DNA of 14,943 nucleotides from Salinisphaeraceae bacterium UBA4764. Lineage in GTDB: Bacteria > Pseudomonadota > Gammaproteobacteria > Nevskiales > Salinisphaeraceae. The notes beneath the pieces were generated by a model. It was not told the origin of the DNA. It ran no database searches and saw only the letters and a program-made list of their open reading frames with translations. Shown piece by piece: positions 1-6,655 of the stretch. The number at the start of each line of letters is the position of its first letter. Positions within the stretch are counted from its first letter, which is position 1. Location of the stretch: NCBI GenBank assembly GCA_002403445.1, contig DHHU01000002.1:1842-16784 (forward strand). Direction: 5' to 3'. Made by a program: the position numbers and the translations under genes.

Positions 1-76
1 TCGGCAGTTTGCAAATAGTTCTACAACATTCAGGGCCTAACTTGAGATCGAAACTCACAATAAAGCAGGTGCTCCC

Positions 77-268
77 ATGTTGTTAACGCCCCACCGCTCG
101 ACACGAGCCGTCCCGATCCCGGTCCAAAAGCGAGAAACCCAGGATCTGAAATGCCCCCGCTGCACGAAAATCTTATATCTCGGTTTTTATGAAAGCTATC
201 GGGCCGCACCGTGGGCCACAATGCACACCCATCGAACCTGTGATTGCGGGTATAAGACGGCTTTATGA
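77..268 (+). CDS. possible small zinc-ribbon protein, 63 aa, unrecognised
   Basis: I do not recognise this protein. It has a CPRC pair at residues 26-29 and a CDCG element at residues 55-58, so four cysteines in a CxxC...CxC pattern that could bind one zinc ion. A mostly basic N-terminal stretch precedes them. No signal peptide or membrane segment is seen. The ATG has an AGGTG ribosome-binding sequence about 7 bases upstream, which favours a real start. The gene would converge on the deacylase gene, and its stop codon lies inside a hairpin shared by both gene ends. The spaced cysteines and the ribosome site argue for a gene; the short length and lack of a known family argue for caution. Confidence 0.42.
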   Translation: MLLTPHRSTRAVPIPVQKRETQDLKCPRCTKILYLGFYESYRAAPWATMHTHRTCDCGYKTAL

Positions 269-276
269 AGCCGTTT
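257..276. terminator. hairpin between convergent gene ends, possible bidirectional terminator
   Basis: ACGGCTT at 257-263 pairs perfectly with AAGCCGT at 268-274 around a 4-base loop. On the plus strand it is followed by TTTAAA. The stop of the small plus-strand ORF (266-268) lies in the loop and arm, and the stop of the minus-strand deacylase gene (275-277) abuts the stem. The U-tracts are short on both strands, so termination may be weak. Confidence 0.45.
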
Positions 277-1366
277 AAACGATCGGGGGCTCGTCGAAAT
301 CATCACCGGTTTCATCCCGGTCGTCCGGCTCGTGATCGGACTGATAGGCTTCGACGTGGTTAGCCACAGCCTGGGCCCGCTTGACACGAGCTACATGATA
401 GAGGGCATCGCCCGCGTGGGCCAGCGGTAACATGGTCCGGCCAATCACGATGCCGGCGTGTTCGGATGTCACCACGTTTTCACTTTCGCCGAACGGTTCC
501 GACAAATACGCCAGCGGCTGATCCTTGCCCACGTGTTCCCCCAGATTGACGACCGCGCGCAGAAAACCGGACTCGGGCGCACGCTCCCAGTTGGAATCAA
601 GCGCAACGGTCGGCTTGCGTGAGGCTGTGCGACGACGCCGCTTTGATGTCAGCATCCTTAGATGTCGCATTACGTTGGTCACTCCGCGTACGCCGGCACG
701 AATCGAGAACTCATCGAAACGCAGTGCTTCCCCGGCTTCATAGAGTAGTAGCGGTACACCCTGACTGTGGGCGTGCTCTCGAAGAGAACCCTCGCGCAGG
801 CCAGCGTCGATCAGAAGCGGACAGCCGAAAGCTTCGGCCATGGCGCGCGTGGTCTCGTCAGACAAATCGGCCCGGATCTGCGGCAGATTGGCACGATGCA
901 CCGCCGCTGTGTGCAGGTCGATGCCGTAATCGGCCTTGGCGATAATTTCCTCGACCACAACGTGTGCCAGCCGGGCAGCCACCGATCCTTTGCTCGATCC
1001 GGGAAACGATCGGTTAAGATCACGACGATCGGGCAAATAGCGCGAAAGTCTTAGAACACCGTGTACGTTGACGATCGGCACCGCAATGAGCGTGCCTGCC
1101 AAGCGTGAAATGGCGTTCTGGCCGAGTACGCGGCGGATAATTTCTACGCCGTTCAACTCATCACCATGGACAGCCGCCGTGACGAACAAGGTCGGACCCG
1201 GCCGTCGTCCATGGATCACATGCACAGGCATGGTCAATGCCGCGTGTGTGTACAGATTGGCAACAGGAAGTTCGACCGTTTCGCGTGTGCCGGCCGCAAT
1301 CTCGCGGTCACCGATGGTAATCGGCGGCCGCCGGGGTCGGCGCGTCGGCTCGCTTTTTAATGTCAT
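275..1366 (-). CDS. succinylglutamate desuccinylase/aspartoacylase family zinc deacylase
   Basis: A zinc-dependent amide hydrolase or carboxypeptidase of the AstE/AspA (M14-like) family. The zinc site is visible: HGDE at residues 67-70 supplies H67 and E70, and IDLHT supplies H152. The family element DLNRSFPG is at 116-123, and the likely catalytic glutamate is in YEAGE (E210). A basic stretch (SKRRRRT, about 241-247) separates the catalytic domain from a C-terminal beta-rich domain, and the last 20 residues are very acidic. The 363-residue length is normal for the subgroup. It lies 46 bases downstream of rimK on the same strand, a pairing common in gammaproteobacteria. The substrate is unknown; a role in trimming glutamate-modified products is inference from the neighbour. 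No strong ribosome-binding site is seen before the ATG, so translation may depend on rimK. Confidence 0.88.
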   Translation of the reverse strand: MTLKSEPTRRPRRPPITIGDREIAAGTRETVELPVANLYTHAALTMPVHVIHGRRPGPTLFVTAAVHGDELNGVEIIRRVLGQNAISRLAGTLIAVPIVNVHGVLRLSRYLPDRRDLNRSFPGSSKGSVAARLAHVVVEEIIAKADYGIDLHTAAVHRANLPQIRADLSDETTRAMAEAFGCPLLIDAGLREGSLREHAHSQGVPLLLYEAGEALRFDEFSIRAGVRGVTNVMRHLRMLTSKRRRRTASRKPTVALDSNWERAPESGFLRAVVNLGEHVGKDQPLAYLSEPFGESENVVTSEHAGIVIGRTMLPLAHAGDALYHVARVKRAQAVANHVEAYQSDHEPDDRDETGDDFDEPPIV

Positions 1367-1412
1367 GGACAGAGTGTCGTGCCCGGTTTTCAGGTGATCA
1401 AGCCCGGAATTG

Positions 1413-2321
1413 TTATCCGGATGAGCCTCGTGTACGAGTCTTGCCGCGCTTGGAGTTGGCTTCTATAAAGTTGACGATATGTCCGGCAATGTCTTTATTG
1501 GTAGCGCCTTCGATCCCCTCCAAGCCTGGCGAGGAATTGACTTCCATCACTACCGGGCCGTGGTTCGAGCGTAGCAGGTCGACACCTGCCACGTTCAGAC
1601 CGAGTATCTTGGAAGCCCGCACAGCGGTCGAACGCTCCTCAGGCGTGATCCGGATTTGGCTGGCCTGACCGCCACGATGGATATTGGAGCGAAACTCGCC
1701 GGGCCTCGATTGACGTTTCATGGTGGCAATCACGCGATTACCGACCACGAAACAACGAATATCGGCCCCCTTGGCCTCGCGCACGAATTCCTGAACTAGA
1801 AAGTGCGCGTCGAGCCCGCGGAAGGCCTCGATCACCGACTCGGCGGCTTCGCGTGTTTCGGTTAACACCACGCCTTTGCCCTGGGTGCCTTCTGTGAGTT
1901 TAATCACATAGGAATCCCCGCCAACGGTATCCAGTAGATCGTCGGTATCGTCCGGCGAGTGAGCAAAGCCGGTTACCGGCAGGCCGATACCCTTGCGAGA
2001 CAACAGTTGCAGCGAGCGCAACTTGTCGCGTGAACGCGAGATGGCTACAGATTCGTTCAAAGGATAAACCCCGATCATCTCGAACTGGCGCAAAACGGCT
2101 GTGCCATAAAATGTGATCGACGCGCCAATACGGGGAATGATGGCATCGTACCCCTCAAGCTTGCGGCCCTTGTAGTGAATCTCGGGGGCGTTGGGCACAA
2201 TATTCATGTAGCAGCGAAGCGGATCGACCACTGTAGCGGTGTGATCACGCTCCTGACAGGCTTCAATCAACCGCCGCGTGGAATACAACTCGCGGTTGCG
2301 GGAGAGGATGAGAATTTGCAT
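1413..2321 (-). CDS. rimK: RimK, ribosomal protein S6 alpha-L-glutamate ligase
   Basis: An ATP-grasp ligase that adds glutamates to the C-terminus of ribosomal protein S6 and can make short poly-alpha-glutamate chains. The 302 residues align along their length with my memory of E. coli RimK, including YKGRKL (50-54), PRIGASITFYGTA (63-75) and PLNESVA (87-93). ATP-grasp features are visible: K141, the GTQGKGV loop (145-151), D248, and the metal-binding MEVNSSPG segment with E260 and N262. Only the last residues (KRGKTRTRGSSG) differ from the usual tail. The ATG has GGAG 8 bases upstream. In related genomes the RimB-type protease gene usually lies directly upstream; here an insertion-sequence relic intervenes, so rimK probably needs a promoter between about 2322 and 2416 or within the relic. 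Confidence 0.96.
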   Translation of the reverse strand: MQILILSRNRELYSTRRLIEACQERDHTATVVDPLRCYMNIVPNAPEIHYKGRKLEGYDAIIPRIGASITFYGTAVLRQFEMIGVYPLNESVAISRSRDKLRSLQLLSRKGIGLPVTGFAHSPDDTDDLLDTVGGDSYVIKLTEGTQGKGVVLTETREAAESVIEAFRGLDAHFLVQEFVREAKGADIRCFVVGNRVIATMKRQSRPGEFRSNIHRGGQASQIRITPEERSTAVRASKILGLNVAGVDLLRSNHGPVVMEVNSSPGLEGIEGATNKDIAGHIVNFIEANSKRGKTRTRGSSG

Positions 2322-2357
2322 TCAAAAGGCTCCGTATAAATCGCCAATCGGGGAATT

Positions 2358-2381
2358 GATTTGCGCTTTAACCGATTTGCG
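2358..2381. repeat. 8-bp direct repeat upstream of rimK
   Basis: GATTTGCG occurs at 2358-2365 and again at 2374-2381, 16 bases start to start, in the short stretch between rimK and the insertion-sequence relic. It could be a regulator site or chance; no function can be assigned. Confidence 0.3.
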
Positions 2382-2416
2382 TAGTCTGGCATGGATCTGG
2401 GGCCAATAACATTCTT

Positions 2417-2445
2417 AGTCATTGTCCAATGGCACATGAGCCTGA
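2417..2445 (+). repeat. left terminal inverted repeat of the decayed insertion sequence
   Basis: Read from outside inward, this end starts AGTC, contains CCAAT, and finishes with ATGAGCCTGA. The reverse complement of 3750-3778 has the same three blocks in the same order and the same total length. By hand count 21 of 29 positions match without gaps, the innermost 10 perfectly; a one-base shift also aligns the CCAAT blocks. Confidence 0.75.
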
Positions 2446-2529
2446 ACCAAGTGCCTGATTCCAGGATGAGATGAGTCAGAAAAGCGTTCTGGAGTTAGGA
2501 ATCATCAAAGGATGTGCGTAAAACTCCAT

Positions 2530-2880
2530 AACCAGAAACTCCAGAGCTTCCATTACGTTTGAGCTTTCGGGACCGACAGTCAAGCCGCGGACCGCGAGGT
2601 ATTTAACCGGGGCGGCGTTTATCGCTTGGTCAACGCCACGCTGCGGCGATTTGGCTATCAGCGCTGCAGCCGCCCGGACAAGGGATTGACACGACACGAT
2701 CTGATGACGGTAACCAGCGTGTCGCAAGCGCCGATTACCCGCCTGATCTGCCAGCATCAACAAACTGGGTACGTGCGGGATCGGCGGGCGCGCCGGCCCA
2801 GCCATTCTTTAGACGCACCACGCACGCGGACGAGGCCGCACGGGCCGAACTGCGCGAGTCGGCGCAGTCCGGCGAATGCA
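2530..2880 (+). pseudogene. N-terminal fragment of integrase-core transposase
   Basis: From about 2575 one frame gives a coherent segment: RLVNATLRRFGYQRC, then DKGLTRHDLMTVTSVSQAP, ITRLICQHQQTG and VRDRRARRPSHS. This matches the N-terminal region of integrase-core transposases, where a helix-turn-helix with an 'SRAQ-TRLI' core is followed by a tyrosine/arginine-rich joint. An in-frame TGA near 2560 interrupts the start. After about 2810 the homology appears to move to the next frame (FRRTTHADEAARAEL), so at least one frameshift is present. It has no intact start and cannot make a working protein. Confidence 0.72.
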
Positions 2881-2939
2881 ATGCCTCCGGACTCGGGCCA
2901 CCCGGCGCCCCGAGCTGACCGCGTATCACGACGTCACTG

Positions 2940-3170
2940 ACCTACCGGTTCCCCCAGTTGCTGGCACGCCGCTATCGTGAACTCGACGACGAGATCGCCG
3001 GCTCCAACGCGATGATCAAGTCCCCCGTCAATGTGCTCGGGCCCGAGTTGTTCAAACGCCACGCTGTCGTCGAGGCCTCGACCACCCAATGGCTGCTCAC
3101 GGCCGATGACAACCCCGAACGCCTGCATTCCGAAGCCAGCTTCGCGGCCCGGTGCGGGACCGGCAACAAG
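2940..3170 (+). pseudogene. IS110-family transposase fragment nested in the relic
   Basis: The reading frame gives LARRYRELDDEIAGSN and later LLTADDNPERLHSEASFAAR followed by CGTG. This is the C-terminal domain (transposase_20 type) of IS110-family transposases, which carry a near-identical 'AGDNPERLRSEAAFAALCG' segment. The N-terminal DEDD catalytic domain is absent, and the usual 'PASSGKT-RHRLNRGGDRQAN' continuation is lost after CGTG. It occupies the place where the first catalytic residues of the surrounding integrase-type transposase should be, so it looks like a nested insertion or recombination scar. Confidence 0.72.
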
Positions 3171-3204
3171 CCATTGAGCAAATTAATCGCCGGATGACTT
3201 TTAG

Positions 3205-3743
3205 ATTAGAAGGGCGTCAACGGCAGCGAATACACCAAGTATCAAATGCCAACATGCTGTACAAACTCCGCGTAACCGAGTCCACCAAATTGCAGGCGCG
3301 TAAACCCACCACGGACAAAGTCTATGTCAAGTTCAAAACACTGTCATGCTTCAAAACATCTGGGATATGGGGCTTATCCTGGCGCACGGCGCCGACTCCT
3401 TCAAAGTGTTCGTGCGGACCGTGCTTTCGCCGTAGTTGAATTACCACAGGCTATCTCTACTTACCCGTGAGCATATGGATGTCGAGGGTAAGATACGCTA
3501 GCGTTATGCATATGACGAGATCAGTGACCAAGCCCACTGAGACGTCCAATGAGAACCTGAATTCACGACCCAATACGACAAGCTGTCTCAAGCACGGCAT
3601 CGACTTCGAGCTGCTGGGTGCAAACGGTCACCGTGTCAGTGGTAACAGGGCTGTCCAAGACCCCACCAAGGCGCGGGAAGAAATTATTCGAACCCATCAA
3701 TCAAGCCGCAAACGCCGGCCGCTTGATTAGCGCACTCAACTAA
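3205..3743 (+). pseudogene. core and C-terminal fragment of integrase-core transposase
   Basis: NGSEYTKYQ (from about 3219) corresponds to the DNGSEY catalytic-core motif of these transposases. After a frame change at about 3245, NMLYKLRVTESTKLQAR continues the same domain. Then VRTVLSP, a stop (TAG where the family usually has Tyr), LNYHR, and REHMDVEGKIR followed by another TAG and RYAYDE match the 'YLNFHRP...DAKGKIRKRYPYE' region. LKHGIDFELL, then KKLFEPINQAANAG and RLISALN, match the family C-terminus; the last frame ends at a TAA at 3741-3743. Several stops and frame changes make it non-functional. Confidence 0.7.
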
Positions 3744-4243
3744 CGCTGCTCAGGCTCATTTGTCGATTGGAAAAGACTTCCCCGGTTACTGTCGAGCGAT
3801 TGCATTACATTACGATCAGGTCGCCCGCACAGATATCCTGCAGCCGGGTCGATACATAAATTCTGCATCCCGCGTCGGCCGATTAACATGGGAAAGCGCA
3901 TGGTCTCGCGTGCTGCGAGGCCCAGCTCGATCGTCCAGATTTCCGCCCCGAGCACCAAACGGGTTTCGATGAACAATCGCGACAACTCGGTTCCGCGGGC
4001 GTCGCGCACGTGGCGTTCGTCGACCAACGGCGCCGAGCATTGCACGGCGTGTGATCGGACTCTAGGGCGAAGTTTGAAGAATGCCCAGCCGCGCGCATCA
4101 TCATCAGGTTTTATTACGAGGTCCATGACACCGATTGCCGATGTTCGGGCGCCGGTGTCCATCTTGGCTCGCAGAACATTGATACCGAAATCAGGCAAAG
4201 CCACCCGCTCACGCCAGCCGACGCGCTTTGGATCGCGGTTCAT
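3740..4243 (-). CDS. RimB/RloA-type retropepsin-like protease ('ATP-dependent zinc protease' family)
   Basis: A small protein of the family once named ATP-dependent zinc protease (PF05618), now viewed as retropepsin-like. The active-site motif MDTGARTS is at residues 28-35, after the family opening VGWRERVALPDFGI. A second conserved motif, MLIGRRGM, is at 119-126. In Pseudomonas a member of this family is called RimB and acts with RimK on ribosomal protein S6; its place beside rimK fits, though an insertion-sequence relic now separates them. The conserved fold seems to end near residue 140. Residues 156-167 (SLFQSTNEPEQR) are encoded by the right inverted end of the relic, so the C-terminus is acquired and the native tail altered. 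Whether the protein remains active cannot be told. No strong ribosome site is seen. Confidence 0.85.
   Translation of the reverse strand: MNRDPKRVGWRERVALPDFGINVLRAKMDTGARTSAIGVMDLVIKPDDDARGWAFFKLRPRVRSHAVQCSAPLVDERHVRDARGTELSRLFIETRLVLGAEIWTIELGLAARETMRFPMLIGRRGMQNLCIDPAAGYLCGRPDRNVMQSLDSNRGSLFQSTNEPEQR
3750..3778 (-). repeat. right terminal inverted repeat, overlapping the protease 3' end
   Basis: This is the reverse-complement partner of 2417-2445, with the blocks AGTC, CCAAT and ATGAGCCTGA read from outside inward. It lies wholly inside the 3' end of the retropepsin-like protease gene, whose stop codon (3740-3742) falls just inside the element. Confidence 0.75.
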
Positions 4244-4264
4244 CGTTCAGCCAATTGAGGTCGG

Positions 4265-4308
4265 ATTATATGGATTAATATGTAACAGCCTAGGATTGGA
4301 AAGTGCAA
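4265..4308 (-). promoter_or_regulatory. possible promoter for the retropepsin-like protease gene
   Basis: In the 84 bases between pilU and the protease gene, the minus strand carries a perfect TATAAT (4265-4270), though with a poor -35. An alternative is TTGCAC (4303-4308) with TACATA (4279-4284) at 18 bases. The stretch is clearly AT-rich relative to its neighbours. Assignment is by eye only. Confidence 0.28.
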
Positions 4309-4327
4309 CAAATTGTTACGCATCAAT

Positions 4328-5518
4328 TCAACGGCGGCGTCCAGCGGATGCGTCGGATGATGCTCTATCAGATGGAGGATCATCATCTGCAAGCGACATA
4401 TTCTGAACTGCGGCCTCGTTATTGGCGTCGGACTTGTCACGTTTGCTATTAAGTTTGATATCCAAACGCAACTCATTGCGTGAGTCGGCGTGACGAAGGG
4501 CTTCTTGGTAGTCAATGAGGCCTGCGTCGTAGTGATCGAACAGAGCCTGATCGAGGGTACGCATGCCTTCGTTACGGCCTCGCGCCATGGCGTTTCTGAT
4601 TTCACCCACGGCCCCCTTGTAGATCAGCTCGGTTACATAAGGTGAATCCAGCAAAACCTCCAAAGCAGCCACGCGGCCGCCGTCAATAGCCCGCACCAAA
4701 CGCTGCGACACGATGCCCCGTAGATTCAGGGACAGGTCCATGAGTATGCGATCGCGCTCGGTGGTCTGATAGAAGTTCAGGATACGGTCGAGAGCCTGGC
4801 TGGCATTGTTGGCGTGGAGCGTACACAGGACTAGATGGCCGGTTTCGGCAAAGTTGATGGCATGACTCATTGTTTCGCGCGTACGCACTTCGCCGATCTG
4901 GATTACGTCCGGCGCCTGACGCAAAGCATTTGTTAGGGCAGCTTCCCAGGAATATGTGTCAACTCCCATTTCACGCTGCGTGACGATCGATTTGTTGTGC
5001 TTATGCACATATTCGATCGGATCCTCGATACTCAGAATATGGCCGGTCGAGTTGGCGTTGCGATACCCCACCATCGCCGCCTGCGAGGTCGATTTGCCGG
5101 AGCCCGTCGCCCCCACGAATAACACCAGACCGCGCGGGCTCATGACGATATCTTTAAGGATATCAGGGAGCCCCAATTCTTCCAGTGTGGGTATCCGTGT
5201 ATTGATGACACGAAAGACTGCGGCGGTGCCACCTTGCTGAACGAAGGCCGAAACGCGAAAACGGCCAACGGTGCGACTGATCGCGAATTGAACTTCTTTG
5301 TCCTCGTCGAAAGCCTGCACCTGGCGTTGGTCCATGACTGAACGTACGAGCATCGACGACTCCTCAGCGTCGAGTACGTGATCCTGTAAAGGCTCTAGCT
5401 CGCCGTTGACTTTGATCGACGGCTTCCAGTCGTTAGTGATGAAAAGATCCGAACCGCCACGTTCGACCAACTGTTCAAGCAGCCAGCTCATCTGCTGAAT
5501 GGCGCGCATCTGCTCCAT
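4328..5518 (-). CDS. pilU: PilU, type IV pilus retraction ATPase (PilT paralogue)
   Basis: A hexameric secretion-type ATPase that works with PilT at the inner membrane to depolymerise the pilus during twitching. An N-terminal PAS-like domain (about 10-105) leads into a RecA-like ATPase core. Walker A is GATGSGKST (136-144), the Asp box is SIEDPIEYVH with E165 and D166, Walker B ends in IQIGEVRTRET with E210, and the His box is ETGHLVLCTLHANNA. The wording VGATGSGKS, QAPDVIQIGEVRT and LRHADSRNELRL is typical of PilU rather than PilT. The 396 residues slightly exceed the Pseudomonas protein; the extra is a polar tail after about 355. It starts 20 bases after pilT with GGGGAT about 8 bases before the ATG, so the two are co-transcribed. 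Confidence 0.95.
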   Translation of the reverse strand: MEQMRAIQQMSWLLEQLVERGGSDLFITNDWKPSIKVNGELEPLQDHVLDAEESSMLVRSVMDQRQVQAFDEDKEVQFAISRTVGRFRVSAFVQQGGTAAVFRVINTRIPTLEELGLPDILKDIVMSPRGLVLFVGATGSGKSTSQAAMVGYRNANSTGHILSIEDPIEYVHKHNKSIVTQREMGVDTYSWEAALTNALRQAPDVIQIGEVRTRETMSHAINFAETGHLVLCTLHANNASQALDRILNFYQTTERDRILMDLSLNLRGIVSQRLVRAIDGGRVAALEVLLDSPYVTELIYKGAVGEIRNAMARGRNEGMRTLDQALFDHYDAGLIDYQEALRHADSRNELRLDIKLNSKRDKSDANNEAAVQNMSLADDDPPSDRASSDASAGRRR

Positions 5519-5538
5519 CTCTGAAATCCCCGACTGCT

Positions 5539-6588
5539 TTAAGCGCTTTTCTTGTTGAATGTTTCCGGCTGGGTGGCGTGTCGTGCCGCCTCTTCCATTT
5601 CCACGATGCCATCACGCACTAGCCGCTGTAGGCACTGGTCACGTGTTTCCATACCGACGTTCTGACCAGTCTGCATCGCGGAATACATCTGAGCAATTTT
5701 GCCTTCGCGGATCAGATTCTTGATCGCTGGCGTCGCGACCATGATTTCATGCGCGGCACAACGCCCACCGCCATTCTTTTTTAAAAGCGACTGGGCAATG
5801 ACCGTAATCAGCGACTCCGACAGCATGGTTCGCACCATGTCTTTCTCGGTGCCCGGAAAGACATCGATAATGCGGTCGATGGTCTTGGCCGCCGAGCTGG
5901 TGTGCAGGGTACCCAACACCAGATGGCCTGTCTCGGCCGCGGTCAATGCCAGTCGGATTGTTTCCACGTCGCGCATTTCACCGATTAGGATAGTATCCGG
6001 GTCTTCACGCAGGGCCGAGCGCAACGCGGCTGCATAGGAATGCGTGTCGCGGCCCACCTCGCGTTGATTGAGTACGCACTTCTTGGGTGTATGCACAAAC
6101 TCAATCGGGTCTTCCAAAGTCAGGATATGGCCCCGCTCATTTTGATTCTTGTGGTCGATCATCGCTGCCAGCGTTGTCGATTTACCCGAGCCAGTCGGAC
6201 CGGTCACCAACACTAGCCCTCGAGGTGCCGAAACGAATTTCCGGAACACCGAAGGCGCGTGCAAATCTTCCAACGAGAGCACTTGGGAGGGAATCGCGCG
6301 GAACACCGCGCCCGCACCACGCGACTGGTTGAACACGTTGACTCGAAAATGGGCCACATCGGGAATACCAAACGAAAAGTCATGCTCAAGATTCTCGTCG
6401 TATCGAGCACGCTGTTCGTCGTTCATGATGTCCTTAATGAGATCCAGCACCTCGTCATGCGACAACGCTGGCAGATCGATCTGGCGCATATCGCCATCGA
6501 CGCGGATCGTGGGTGGCAAACCGGCCGACAAGTGTAAATCTGACGCGCCCTGCTGCACCGTGAAAGTCAAAAGTTGAGTAATATCCAA
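5539..6588 (-). CDS. pilT: PilT, type IV pilus retraction motor ATPase
   Basis: The main motor for pilus retraction, a cytoplasmic hexamer docking on the PilC platform. The opening resembles Pseudomonas PilT (SDLHLSAGLPP at about 16-26). Walker A is GPTGSGKST (130-138), the Asp box is TLEDPIEFVH (E159, D160), Walker B is ILIGEMRD (E204), and the His box is ETGHLVLGTLHTSSA. The C-terminal AIKNLIRE motif (288-295), which PilT needs for retraction, is present. Length, 349 residues, is typical. The start is TTG, chosen because it gives the canonical N-terminus and has AGGGAG 7 bases upstream. It heads a pilT-pilU unit divergent from yggS, an arrangement also known in Pseudomonas. Confidence 0.97.
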   Translation of the reverse strand: MDITQLLTFTVQQGASDLHLSAGLPPTIRVDGDMRQIDLPALSHDEVLDLIKDIMNDEQRARYDENLEHDFSFGIPDVAHFRVNVFNQSRGAGAVFRAIPSQVLSLEDLHAPSVFRKFVSAPRGLVLVTGPTGSGKSTTLAAMIDHKNQNERGHILTLEDPIEFVHTPKKCVLNQREVGRDTHSYAAALRSALREDPDTILIGEMRDVETIRLALTAAETGHLVLGTLHTSSAAKTIDRIIDVFPGTEKDMVRTMLSESLITVIAQSLLKKNGGGRCAAHEIMVATPAIKNLIREGKIAQMYSAMQTGQNVGMETRDQCLQRLVRDGIVEMEEAARHATQPETFNKKSA

Positions 6589-6617
6589 ACCACGCTCCCT
6601 GAAACCGCTTTAGTTTT

Positions 6618-6649
6618 GTAGAATCTACCCTAAAGATTCCCGTTGTTAA
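6618..6649 (-). promoter_or_regulatory. candidate pilT promoter with overlapping palindrome
   Basis: On the minus strand TTAACA (6644-6649) and TAGATT (6622-6627) are 16 bases apart and could serve as -35 and -10 for pilT. The -10 overlaps a perfect palindrome, GTAGAATCTAC (6618-6628). GAATCT (6621-6626) can also pair with AGATTC (6634-6639). Any yggS promoter must lie in the same 67-base divergent spacer. By eye only. Confidence 0.32.
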
Positions 6650-6655
6650 GCGCTG

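Larger units (their letters stand above)
2417..3778 (+). mobile_element. decayed integrase-type insertion sequence with a nested IS110 fragment
   Basis: A non-functional insertion sequence of about 1.36 kb lying between the RimB-type protease gene and rimK. Its ends are near-matching inverted repeats at 2417-2445 and 3750-3778. The transposase reads on the plus strand from about 2530 to 3743 but is broken by stops and frameshifts. The recognisable order is N-terminal helix-turn-helix region, an unrelated IS110 C-terminal piece, the DNGSE-like part of the integrase core, then the C-terminal region. The first part of the DDE core is missing. I saw no target-site duplication outside the repeats. 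The family is judged from remembered integrase-core (ISNCY/IS481-like) transposases, so the exact IS family is uncertain; the element and its decay are not. Confidence 0.82.

Noticed and set aside
1404..1420. Hairpin CCGGA...TCCGG over the rimK stop codon as a terminator
   Set aside because: Only 5 paired bases with a 7-base loop and no following T-run; the deacylase gene follows on the same strand and is probably co-transcribed.
2476..2805. Minus-strand ORF of 109 aa across the insertion-sequence relic
   Set aside because: It is antisense to the recognisable transposase fragment, shows no motif, and has no credible start signal.
3888..4406. Plus-strand ORF of 172 aa opposite the protease gene and the pilU end
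   Set aside because: The minus strand carries a clear DTGA-motif protease and PilU; the plus-strand product is Arg/Ser-rich shadow sequence.
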